Positions 36,678 to 45,400 of a stretch of 64,000 nt of DNA are shown here, piece by piece (within the stretch, counting starts at the first letter, position 1; every line of letters begins with the position of its first letter). The notes under the pieces were generated by a model. It saw only the letters and a program-made list of their open reading frames with translations, was not told the DNA's origin and ran no database searches. The translations under genes and the position numbers were made by a program. Location of the stretch: positions 2,356,001 through 2,420,000 of the forward strand of contig NZ_CP092462.1 in the NCBI RefSeq assembly GCF_022387135.1, read 5' to 3'. This DNA is from Comamonas sp. B21-038 (GTDB lineage Bacteria; Pseudomonadota; Gammaproteobacteria; Burkholderiales; Burkholderiaceae_C).

Positions 36678-36890
36678 ATGGCCACTGCCCAACCCACCGG
36701 CGAACCCCGGAATTTCCCCGAAGACGAATCGATGGACCCGGTCGGCGAACCGTATCCCGAGCAGGAGCCGCTGACGCCCGAGCCCGGCGATGACCCGCCC
36801 CACCCGCCCTTCTCCCCGGACAACGAGCCCGACATTCCGCAGGACCCTGAAGCGGAGCGGGTCGTGAGCCCCGAGCCATTAGATCCCTGA
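36678..36890 (+). CDS. Small acidic proline-rich protein
   Basis: This 70-residue protein is built mainly of Glu, Asp and Pro (GEPYPEQEPLTPEPGDDPPH in the middle) and should be highly acidic and disordered. GAGGAG lies six bases upstream of the ATG. It is divergent from ku and precedes the trehalose genes by 42 bases. No family recognised. Like the other small hydrophilic proteins in this region it might be a stress-related hydrophilin; that is an inference. Confidence 0.65.
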   Translation: MATAQPTGEPRNFPEDESMDPVGEPYPEQEPLTPEPGDDPPHPPFSPDNEPDIPQDPEAERVVSPEPLDP

Positions 36891-36932
36891 TATCCCCTCG
36901 CGCCGTTCCTGAACCTGTTGCAAAAGGCTGTG

Positions 36933-37700
36933 ATGCCCACTGACCCGCTGATGCCGCCCTATCCGCAGCCGGATATGGCGCTTTTCCTTGACTTCGATGG
37001 CACCTTGGTGCCGCTGGCTGCAACGCCCGACAGCATCGTCGTGCCGCCGGGTCTGGTGCCGCTGCTGGAGCAGTTGCAGACCGTGCTGGGCGGCGCTGTG
37101 GCGATCATCTCCGGCCGCGAGATTGCCGCCGTTGACCGGTATGTCCATCCGCTGCGCCTGCCCTGCGCAGGCAGCCATGGTGCCGAGCGCAGGCGGGCAA
37201 ATGGGCAGCAAAGCCAACTATTGGGCGATGGTCTGGAGCACATCGCTACTGCCTGTTGGCAACTGGCCGCGCGCCACCCTGCGTTGTTGGTGGAGCCCAA
37301 ACCCAGCGGTGTGGCGCTGCACTACCGCCGCGATCCCACCCTCGAGCAGCAATGCCTGCGTGTGCTGGAGGCAGCCGTCGCAGGCCGCCCCGACTGGGTG
37401 CTGGTGCGTGGCAAATGCGTGATCGAGGCCCTGCCGGCAGGCATCAACAAAGGCGCCGCCATTGCGGCGTTCATGCAAGAGGCACCATTTGCAGGCCGCA
37501 CGGCCTGCTTTGCAGGAGATGATGTGACGGATGAAACCGGTTTTTCAGTGGTCCAGCAGCAGCAAGGGGTGGCCATCAAGGTCGGGCCCGGCGCCAGCTG
37601 CGCCCGCTATCGGCTCGGCCGCGTACCCCAGGTCCATGCCTGGCTGCATACCGCCAGTGCGCAGCTCACTGCGCGGCACAGCCTGGAGGCGCGCGTATGA
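36933..37700 (+). CDS. otsB: Trehalose-6-phosphate phosphatase OtsB
   Basis: This 255-residue HAD-superfamily phosphatase removes phosphate from trehalose-6-phosphate. Motif I ALFLDFDGTLVPLA near the N-terminus, AIISGREIAAVDRY, CAGSHGAERR and CFAGDDVTDETGFSVV are the OtsB signatures. ATG 36933 with AAGG upstream is preferred over a TTG at 36918. Its stop overlaps the OtsA start (ATGA), so both enzymes are made together. Trehalose protects against desiccation and osmotic stress. Confidence 0.94.
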   Translation: MPTDPLMPPYPQPDMALFLDFDGTLVPLAATPDSIVVPPGLVPLLEQLQTVLGGAVAIISGREIAAVDRYVHPLRLPCAGSHGAERRRANGQQSQLLGDGLEHIATACWQLAARHPALLVEPKPSGVALHYRRDPTLEQQCLRVLEAAVAGRPDWVLVRGKCVIEALPAGINKGAAIAAFMQEAPFAGRTACFAGDDVTDETGFSVVQQQQGVAIKVGPGASCARYRLGRVPQVHAWLHTASAQLTARHSLEARV

Positions 37701-39130
37701 GCCGCCTGGTCATTGTCTCCAACCGCGTCGCAGACCCGCATGACACTGCGCCGGGCGGGCTCGCGGTGGCGCTGGAAGAGGCGCTGCAGCGCCAGGGCGG
37801 CCTCTGGTTTGGGTGGAGCGGTGCCGTCACCGACAGCGACACGCCGCAGATGCACTGCGAACAGTGGCATGACGTGACCCGGGTCACCACCGAGCTGCGC
37901 CGCCAGGACCATGACAGCCACTACGCCGGTTACTGCAACAACATGCTCTGGCCGGTGTTCCACAACCGGCTCGATCTGGCGGCCTTCGACGCGGGCTACT
38001 GGGATGGCTACCGCCGCGTCAACCAGCAGTTCGCCCGGCAGCTGCTGCCGCTGCTGCAGGAGGACGACGTGGTCTGGGTGCATGACTACCACCTGATCGG
38101 CCTGGCAGCGGAGTTGCGGGCGCTGGGCTGCCGCCAGCGGATCGGCTTCTTTTTGCACATCCCGTTTCCGCCACCGGTCATCTTCATGGCGCTGCCGCAG
38201 CACGAGGCACTGATGCAGTCCCTGATGACCTATGACCTGGTGGGGCTGCAGAGCAAACAGGACCTGCGGCATTTCAGCAGCTATGTGGTTGACCAGGCGC
38301 GCGGCCAGGCACGGCCTGGCGGCCACTTCCAGGCTTTTGGCAAACGCACCCGGTGCGAGTCGTTCCCGATCGGCATCGATGCCCAGGCCTTTGCGTCGCT
38401 GACCACGACCAGCGAGGCGCTGCAGGTCCATGCGACGATGCAACGCGAATACAGCCAGCGCCGGCTGGTGCTCGGCATCGACCGGCTCGACTACTCCAAG
38501 GGCCTGCCCGAGCGCATCTGCGCCTTCCGCGATCTGCTGGCCCGCCATCCGCAGCACCGGCGCAGTGCCACGCTGGTGCAGATCGGCTCGCCCACCCGCG
38601 AAAGCGTGCAGGCCTATGCGGAGATACGGGCACGGCTCGAGACCTTGTGCGGGGCCATCAATGGCGACTTCGGTGAGCTCGACTGGATGCCGGTACGCTA
38701 CATCCACCAGGTGCTGACCCGCGCCCACCTGGCGGGTCTGTGCCGCGCCGCCGCTGTCGGCCTGGTCACCCCGTTGCGCGACGGCATGAACCTGGTCGCC
38801 AAGGAGTTTGTTGCCGCCCAGGATCCGGACGACCCCGGTGTGCTGGTGCTGTCCCGCTTTGCCGGGGCGGCTGAGCAGCTGCAGGAAGCGCTGCTCGTCA
38901 ACCCCTACGACATTCATACGACGGCCAACACCATCGACCAGGCGCTGCAGATGCCGCTGGACGAACGCCTTGACCGCCACCGGCGGCTGCTGGCGCGCAT
39001 CCAGGCCCAGGATGTGCATTGGTGGTGCAAGCGTTTCTTGGCAGCGCTTGCGCGGCCCACGACGTTCGGCATGCCGCCTCCCGCGCGCTACGCCTTCGAG
39101 CGCCATGCCACCGCGGTCAGCCGGCACTGA
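37697..39130 (+). CDS. otsA: Trehalose-6-phosphate synthase OtsA
   Basis: This 477-residue GT20 enzyme joins UDP-glucose and glucose-6-phosphate. Seen are the N-terminal [13 protein letters not shown] with [54 protein letters not shown] and the sugar-nucleotide site [17 protein letters not shown]. It overlaps otsB by 4 bases. A 128-base spacer separates it from the four-gene cluster downstream, on the same strand. Confidence 0.95.
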   Translation: MSRLVIVSNRVADPHDTAPGGLAVALEEALQRQGGLWFGWSGAVTDSDTPQMHCEQWHDVTRVTTELRRQDHDSHYAGYCNNMLWPVFHNRLDLAAFDAGYWDGYRRVNQQFARQLLPLLQEDDVVWVHDYHLIGLAAELRALGCRQRIGFFLHIPFPPPVIFMALPQHEALMQSLMTYDLVGLQSKQDLRHFSSYVVDQARGQARPGGHFQAFGKRTRCESFPIGIDAQAFASLTTTSEALQVHATMQREYSQRRLVLGIDRLDYSKGLPERICAFRDLLARHPQHRRSATLVQIGSPTRESVQAYAEIRARLETLCGAINGDFGELDWMPVRYIHQVLTRAHLAGLCRAAAVGLVTPLRDGMNLVAKEFVAAQDPDDPGVLVLSRFAGAAEQLQEALLVNPYDIHTTANTIDQALQMPLDERLDRHRRLLARIQAQDVHWWCKRFLAALARPTTFGMPPPARYAFERHATAVSRH

Positions 39131-39258
39131 CAAGGAGTCGGTGGGCCGTCCTTCCACGTCCACGCGGTATGCCATGCAGGATACATGGATGTGCATGTTT
39201 CCAGCCCCCGCCCCCGCTGTGCGGCCCCTGTCCGGTGCCGCAACGGGGCGGCCTCACA

Positions 39259-40284
39259 ATGATTGATTCCGACGATATATCCGACCTCTTGGACCGCATG
39301 CCCCAGGCGGAACCCATGGCCCAGCTGCGTGCGCTGATCGACCAGCAGCTGGACCAGTTGCCGCTGCCCGGCCATGGCCAGACACTGAGCCGCTGGCAAG
39401 CGCTGGCGAGCGTAGCCGCCTGCAATTTGAGCCTGGCTAAACTCTATGAAGGCCATACCGATGCGCTGGCGATTCTCGCCGAACTGGGCGCCACGGCCCT
39501 GGCGGGCAACCAGACCTGGGCCGTATGGGGCGCAGAGCCGCCCGGCAACCAGGTGCAGGCAACGCCGCTGAACACCGTCCATCGCCTCGATCCCGGAAGC
39601 CCGGTCCAGTTGTCGGGCACCAAGGCCTGGTGCTCCGGCGCACGCAGTGTGGACCATGCGCTGATCACCGCCTGGCTTCCCGGCGCGAAACGCTGCCTGG
39701 TGGCGGTCGCACTGGACCAGCCAGGTGTCGAGGTTACCGGCGATGGCTGGGAAGCCGTCGGCATGGCCGCCAGCGCCAGCGTCGATGTGCGCTTGAAGAA
39801 CGCATCGGGCACGCTGGTCGGCAAGCCCGGCGACTACCTGGCCCGCCCCGGTTTCACCCATGGGGGCGCCGGCGTTGCGGCCTGCTGGTATGGCGCCAGC
39901 ACCCGCATCGCCGACTACCTGCTTGCCAGCGCCTGCACCAGCGAAGACCCGCATGCGCTGGCACACCTCGGTGCGGTCGATGTCGCACTCAGCAGTACCG
40001 CTGCGCTGCTGCGCGCCACTGCCGCCCGCATCGACACCCGTCCTGACCAGGGCTGGCACCTGGAGGTCAATCGCACCCGTCTGGCGGCCGAGTCGGCGGC
40101 GCAGCAGGTGTTGCGGCGTGTGCCGCGCGCGCTGGGCCCGGGGCCGCTGTGCAAGGACCGCCAGCTGGCGCTGCTGCTTGCCGATCTGCCGATCTTCATC
40201 CGCCAAAGCCATGCCGAGCGCGATCTGGCAGCGCTGGGCCAATCCATTACCGAACAGAAAGACACCCTTCCATGGAAGCTCTGA
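39259..40284 (+). CDS. Acyl-CoA dehydrogenase-like protein, first gene of a four-gene cluster of unknown product
   Basis: This 341-residue protein has the acyl-CoA dehydrogenase fold: helical N-terminus, middle beta domain with QLSGTKAWCSGARSVDHALI (about 115-135) and a C-terminal helical bundle ending in a DLPIFIRQSHAERDL pattern. It is shorter than usual (about 380), and I cannot locate a convincing catalytic Glu, so it may not oxidise an acyl-CoA. The start ATG is at 39259. It overlaps the PIG-L deacetylase gene by 13 bases. Its role may be to act on, or bind, the product of the cluster. Confidence 0.82.
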   Translation: MIDSDDISDLLDRMPQAEPMAQLRALIDQQLDQLPLPGHGQTLSRWQALASVAACNLSLAKLYEGHTDALAILAELGATALAGNQTWAVWGAEPPGNQVQATPLNTVHRLDPGSPVQLSGTKAWCSGARSVDHALITAWLPGAKRCLVAVALDQPGVEVTGDGWEAVGMAASASVDVRLKNASGTLVGKPGDYLARPGFTHGGAGVAACWYGASTRIADYLLASACTSEDPHALAHLGAVDVALSSTAALLRATAARIDTRPDQGWHLEVNRTRLAAESAAQQVLRRVPRALGPGPLCKDRQLALLLADLPIFIRQSHAERDLAALGQSITEQKDTLPWKL

Positions 40285-41030
40285 TATCCCGTGAGATTTT
40301 CGGCGAAGGCACACCTGAACTGCAGTGGCAGCCCTGGCTGGCCCAGGCACCGCTGGCCGACGATCCCTTGTCCGGTCTGCTGCAAGGCTGCCAGCGGGTG
40401 GTCATCGTCTCCCCCCATCCCGATGATGAAATCCTGGCGACCGCCGGCATCATGCAGCACTGTGCCGATAGCGGATTGCCCTGCACGGTGATCGCCGTCA
40501 CCTCCGGCGAGGCCAGCCACCCTGGTTCGCGCCTGTGGACGCCCGACCAGCTGGCCCAGGCCCGCGAGCGGGAAAGCGCGCAGGCACTGGCGCTGCTATG
40601 CCCCGGCAGCCAGATCATCCACCTGCGCATTCCCGACGGCCAGGTGCAGGACCACCAGCCCCAGCTGGAGTCGCGCCTGCAGCAACTGCTGCGGCCGACC
40701 GATGCGGTGTTCTGCCCCTGGCGCTACGACGGCCACCCTGACCACGAGGCGACCGGCGAGGCCTGCGCTGCGGCGGCCCAGGAAGTCGGCAGCCGCCGGT
40801 TCGAGGTGCCGATCTGGACCTGGCACTGGGCCAGCCCGGGCGATGTGCGGGTTCCCTGGCAGCAGGCCGTGCGCATTCCGCTCAGCGCTGAGCAGCTGGA
40901 CCGCAAATGCCTGGCCGTGTCCTGCTTCCGCACCCAGCTTCTGCCCGATCCGTCGACCGGCCGGCCTGCCATCCTGCCCCGCTGGGCCACGGCGCGCCTG
41001 CTGCGCAACTTCGAGGTGGTACTGCGATGA
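40272..41030 (+). CDS. PIG-L family N-deacetylase
   Basis: This 252-residue protein belongs to the zinc-dependent PIG-L/LmbE/MshB deacetylases that remove acetyl groups from GlcNAc-type sugars. Motif 1 is VVIVSPHPDDEILATAG (about 43-59) and the second metal motif is YDGHPDHEATG. The start at 40272 lies inside the end of the preceding gene and the stop overlaps the methyltransferase start (ATGA). With a methyltransferase and a glycosyltransferase next door, it likely modifies an amino sugar of a small glycolipid or glycoside. The product is unknown. Confidence 0.9.
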   Translation: MEALISREIFGEGTPELQWQPWLAQAPLADDPLSGLLQGCQRVVIVSPHPDDEILATAGIMQHCADSGLPCTVIAVTSGEASHPGSRLWTPDQLAQARERESAQALALLCPGSQIIHLRIPDGQVQDHQPQLESRLQQLLRPTDAVFCPWRYDGHPDHEATGEACAAAAQEVGSRRFEVPIWTWHWASPGDVRVPWQQAVRIPLSAEQLDRKCLAVSCFRTQLLPDPSTGRPAILPRWATARLLRNFEVVLR

Positions 41031-41605
41031 GCCAGCGCCAGCATTTTGAGTCTTTGTACCAGGCCTGTGCGGATCCCTGGAACGTGCAAACCGCGTGGTA
41101 CGAGCGGCGCAAACGGCAGTTGCTGCTGGCTGCGCTTCCGCGCGAGCGCTACCGCCACGCGTTCGAGCCAGGCTGCGGCAATGGTGAAATGACGATAGCG
41201 CTGCTGGACCGCTGCGACCAGCTGGTCGCCGCCGACTTCTCCGAGTCCGCGATCCTGCTGTGCAATGCGCGCATCCAGCGCGAAAGCCGGCGGGACCTGC
41301 ATCTGCAAAAGCTGGAGGTGCCCCGGCAGTGGCCGCAGGTGCCCGAAGGCGGCTTTGACCTGCTGGTGGTGTCCGAACTGGCTTATTACCTCAGCGACTC
41401 GGAGCTGGGGCTTTTCAGCGAGCGCTGCCTGCAATCGCTGGCGCCCGGCGGCCATTGGCTGATGTGCCACTGGCGCCACGAGGCCGCTGACCTGTTACAG
41501 GCCGCAGACACGCTGCATGCGCAGATGGGCGCCAATACCGCGCTGCGCAGCCTGGTTGAGCACCGCGAACCCGATTTCTTGCTGGACGTCTGGGAAAAAC
41601 TCTAG
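41027..41605 (+). CDS. SAM-dependent methyltransferase, NodS-like
   Basis: This 192-residue class I methyltransferase has the SAM motif FEPGCGNGEMTIALLDRC (about 46-63) preceded by DPWNVQTAWYERRKRQLLLA, a pattern typical of NodS, which N-methylates the deacetylated terminal glucosamine of Nod factors. Following a deacetylase in the same operon, an N-methylation of a freed amino sugar is chemically sensible. It overlaps the PIG-L gene by 4 bases and is followed by the glycosyltransferase 10 bases later. The nodulation parallel is an analogy; no nod genes are present. Confidence 0.88.
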   Translation: MSQRQHFESLYQACADPWNVQTAWYERRKRQLLLAALPRERYRHAFEPGCGNGEMTIALLDRCDQLVAADFSESAILLCNARIQRESRRDLHLQKLEVPRQWPQVPEGGFDLLVVSELAYYLSDSELGLFSERCLQSLAPGGHWLMCHWRHEAADLLQAADTLHAQMGANTALRSLVEHREPDFLLDVWEKL

Positions 41606-41615
41606 AGGGCACACC

Positions 41616-42287
41616 ATGATTGGCATCTGTATACCTGCACATGACGAAGAGGACCTGGTGGAGGCCTGCCTGCACAGCGTCCTGACGGCGGCCGCGCACC
41701 CCGACCTGGGCGGCGAAGCTGTCAAGGTAGTGGTCGTGCTCGACAGTTGCACGGACGGCACCGCTGCGTTGGTGGCGAAATGGCCGGTCATCGCCTTGTC
41801 AGTGGACGCACACAACGTCGGCCGTGCCCGGGCCGCAGGCGCCCGCCATCTGCTGCACCACCAGGCCCGCTGGCTGGCCTTCACCGACGCGGACACCTGT
41901 GTCGCACCCGACTGGCTCGCAGCGCAACTTTCGCTGGGCGCCGATGTCGTCTGCGGCACGGTCGAGGTCGACAGCTGGGCCGCCCATGGGCTGCAGGCCC
42001 AGGCCGCGCGCAGCCGCTTCGAAGCCAGTTACCAGGACCGCGAAGGGCACCGGCATGTGCACGGCGCCAATCTCGCGCTGTCTGCCAGCTGTTACCTGCA
42101 GGCCGGGGGTTTTGATGCCCGCGAATGCGGCGAAGACCAGGCGCTGGTGGACAGGCTGGAAGCACTGGGCGCCCATATCGCCTGGACGGCACGGCCGCGC
42201 GTTCTGACGAGCGGCCGTCCTTTCTCGCGCGTCGAACATGGCTTTGCCGGTGCCATCCGGCTCCATCCGGCGCAGGCGCTGCGCTGA
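41616..42287 (+). CDS. Family 2 glycosyltransferase
   Basis: This 223-residue GT-A enzyme has MIGICIPAHDEEDLVEACLH at the N-terminus, VVVVLDSCTDGTAALV, the metal-binding DxD in FTDADTCVAPDWLAAQ and a GEDQALVDRL catalytic-base motif. No membrane helix is seen, so it acts in the cytoplasm. AGAGGG precedes the ATG. It closes the four-gene cluster; a strong terminator follows at 42362-42393. The acceptor is unknown; it may glycosylate a lipid or small molecule later deacetylated and methylated by its neighbours. Confidence 0.9.
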   Translation: MIGICIPAHDEEDLVEACLHSVLTAAAHPDLGGEAVKVVVVLDSCTDGTAALVAKWPVIALSVDAHNVGRARAAGARHLLHHQARWLAFTDADTCVAPDWLAAQLSLGADVVCGTVEVDSWAAHGLQAQAARSRFEASYQDREGHRHVHGANLALSASCYLQAGGFDARECGEDQALVDRLEALGAHIAWTARPRVLTSGRPFSRVEHGFAGAIRLHPAQALR

Positions 42288-42361
42288 ACGCGCCAGCCTG
42301 CCCTTTTGAACCTGCCGCCCCAGGCACCAGCGACGCGCTGAAAACAAGAAGCAGACATCAA

Positions 42362-42393
42362 CAGGCCACCTCTACGGTGGCCTGCTGTTTTTT
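42362..42393 (+). terminator. Rho-independent terminator of the four-gene cluster
   Basis: CAGGCCACC (42362-42370), loop TCTAC and GGTGGCCTG (42376-42384) form a perfect 9-bp stem, followed by a run of six T at 42388-42393. It lies 75 bases after the glycosyltransferase stop and before the end of the convergent DUF11 gene. Confidence 0.92.
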
Positions 42394-42457
42394 AGCTCTT
42401 TCCGTCTTCTGGCGGGACTGGCGCCCAGTGCCAGGCCAGGCGCCAGGCCCAACAATA

Positions 42458-45400
42458 TCAGCGCCGCCTGGCTCGGGCAGGCAGTTGGGTCCAGCCCCCT
42501 GCCAGCAAAAGCAGCGCCAGCAGCACCAGGACCGCGTCTGAACCCAGAGGCACCGGGATCACCTCACCAGAGACGATGGCATCGCTGTCGGTGGCCGTAC
42601 AGGGGGCATCCACCGTGCAGCGGCCACCCTCCAGCACGGCACTGTTGGCGGCAGTGCCACCGGCGGCGCCGTTGACCTTGGCGCGCACGGTATAGCTCAC
42701 CTGGCCACCGGCAGCCACGCTGATGGCACTGCAGGTCAGGCCCGTGCAGGCGCCCGGGTCGGAGCCCTTGTCATCACCCGTTTGCCCAGTGACCGCCACA
42801 TCGCTCAGTCCGCTGCCCGGGGTGTCCGACCAGCGCAATCCACTGACCGCCACACTGCCGGGGTTCGAAATACTGACGGTATAGGTCACCGTGCTGCCCG
42901 CGGTCACGCTGCTCGCGTTGTTGGTCTTGCGCAGCACCAGCCCCGGCTGGGCGCTGACGGCTGTCGTGGCGCTGGCGCAGTTCGCTCCCGCGCAGCCAGG
43001 ACCCGGCACGGCCGGCGTGCCGCCAGCAGGGTCCACCGAGGCGTAGTTGGTCAGATTGCCTTCCACATCGGGCGCAGTGGCAGTCAGCACTATCGCTGCG
43101 GTGCCACCGTTGGCCGGCACCGGGCTGCCCACGGCGCAGCTGAGCAACGCACCGGCGCTGCCCAATGGCGTGCAGACGCCGCCGGTGGCCGCCGTAGCCA
43201 CCATGCCCGCTGGCAGCTGGTCATAGACCAGCACGCCTGCAGCAGCGTCGGTCTGGCCACTGTTGGTCACCGTCAAGGTGTAGCTGAGGCTTTCACCACC
43301 GACCACCGACCCGGCACTGGTCTTGCTCAGTGCCAACGCAGGCGGTGTCAGGCTGACGTTCACCCCCGTGGAGGCGGTATTGTTGCTGCTGTCGGGGTCA
43401 TAGCTGTTGCTCCGGCCAGCGGTGGTGATGCTCACCACGCCCGGACTTGCCGGCGTGAAGGTGGTCGTGCAGCTGATGGCCGCGCCACTTGCCAGATTGG
43501 CCACCGGGGGGGTCACTGGCGTGCCGTCGACCGTGCATACCGTGCTCACATTGGTGGCATCAGCGGGCACGCCAGAGACCACGCAGTCCGCATTGCGCGC
43601 CGCCGCAGGGCCTTGGTTGGTACAGCCGCTGACAACGGTGACAGGGCTGCCCACGGCCACAGTGACCGGCGGCTGCGTCGCTACCACCACATTGGCAGAG
43701 GCCGCGGAGGTGCTCACCGTGCAGTCCGCCCCGCAAGCGCCTGGCAGATTGCTGGTAATGGCATTGCTGATCGCCGCCTGCGCCAGTGGCGTATCCACCA
43801 GTACCGTGAAGCCCACCACGGCACTCGATGCGGCTGCCACCTGGACCGTTTGCGTGCAGCTGGTGCCTGCGGTCGTGCATTCGCCCGCGCTCCAGCCTTC
43901 TGCCGTACCGGCATAGCTGGTGCCCGCCGAGACCGTCTCCGTCAATGTGACCTGCCCCGGCGTACCGCCACTGTTGGTCACGGTGATGGTGTAGGTCAGG
44001 GTATCGCCGGGCTGCGCCTGGTAGCCGGCGGGCGATGCTGCGCCATTGACCTGGGTCAGCGCCTTCGCGATGCTGAGCGCTGCAGCGGTGCTGACGGAAG
44101 TAAGCTTGCTGGTGCAATGCGATGCATCCCTGCAGGCGGCACCCGGCTGCGGTACCACACCGCCGTTGTAGGGATCACCACCACCTGCGGCCGAGGCATG
44201 GTTGGTGACATTGCCGCTACACCGCTGGCTCCTGCCGTCACAGCGACAGGCAGGTTGATCGTATCGCTGGCGCCGCCGGCAATGCTGGCCGCGCTGTTGC
44301 AGCCCACCTCCTGGCCGCTGACGGTGCAAACCCAGTTGCCGTAGGTGCCCGCTGCCGGGGTGATGCCAGCTGGCATGCTGTCACGCACGGTGATGGGGCC
44401 CACCGTGGCCACGCTGGCGTTGGTGTTGGCAACGGTCAACGTGTACTGGGCGCCTGCCTGGCCAACCACCCAGGGGCCATTGTCGGTCTTGCTCAGCTGC
44501 AGGCTGGGCGCATCGACGGCCGTGGTGTTGGTGACCTTGCAGTTGTCCGTCGTGGGGCAAGTGGGGTCACCACCGCCTTGCACGCTCGCTGAGTTGCTCA
44601 CGCTCGGTGCTGCGCTCGCCTGGGGGGTGACGGGCAGCACAAAGCTGATGCTCGATCCGGCCGCCAGGCTCGCGGCGCTCACGCAGTTCACTTGCTGGCC
44701 GGCGGCGGTGCAGCCTGCGGGCAAGGTGCCCAGGGTCATGCTCGATGGCACCAGGTCGGTCACCGTGATGGGCGCGTTGGTGGGCGCCGTACCGGTGTTG
44801 GTCACCGTCAAGGTGTAGCTCGAAGGGACACCGACCGACAGGCTACCGGCCGTTTTGGCCAGCGTGAGCTGGGGCGCATCCACTGCGGTGGTGGACTGGG
44901 GCTTGCAGCGTGCGGGCAGGTCAGCCGTGGCCGTGCCTGCTGCGCACAGCGGATCGCCACCGCCGGTAGCGGTCGCCTGGTTGCTGACCGATTGGCCGTT
45001 GACTGCGATTTGCGCCGTCACACCGATGGTGAAGCTGGTGCTGGCACCACTGGCCAAGCCGGCCGCTGCCGTGCAGACCAGCGTCTGGCTGCCCGCTGGC
45101 GCTTGCGTGCACGCGGCAGGAAGGTTGGCCGTATCGATGGTCAGGCCCGCCGGCATGGTGTCGGTCACCACCGCTGCCTCGGTGGTGGCAGCCGTGCCGG
45201 TGTTGCTCAAGGTCAGCACGTACTGGGCAGGCACACCGACGGTGAAGGCACCGACGGAGCTTTGCTTGGTCAAGCTCAGCTGCGGGGCGGTGACGGGGTT
45301 GTCGGTGGTGCCGCTGCAGTGCGCCTCAGCCGGGCAGCTGGGGTCGCCGGTGTTGGCATCGGCCTGCGCGGTGTTGACCAGGCTTTGGCCAATGGCACTG

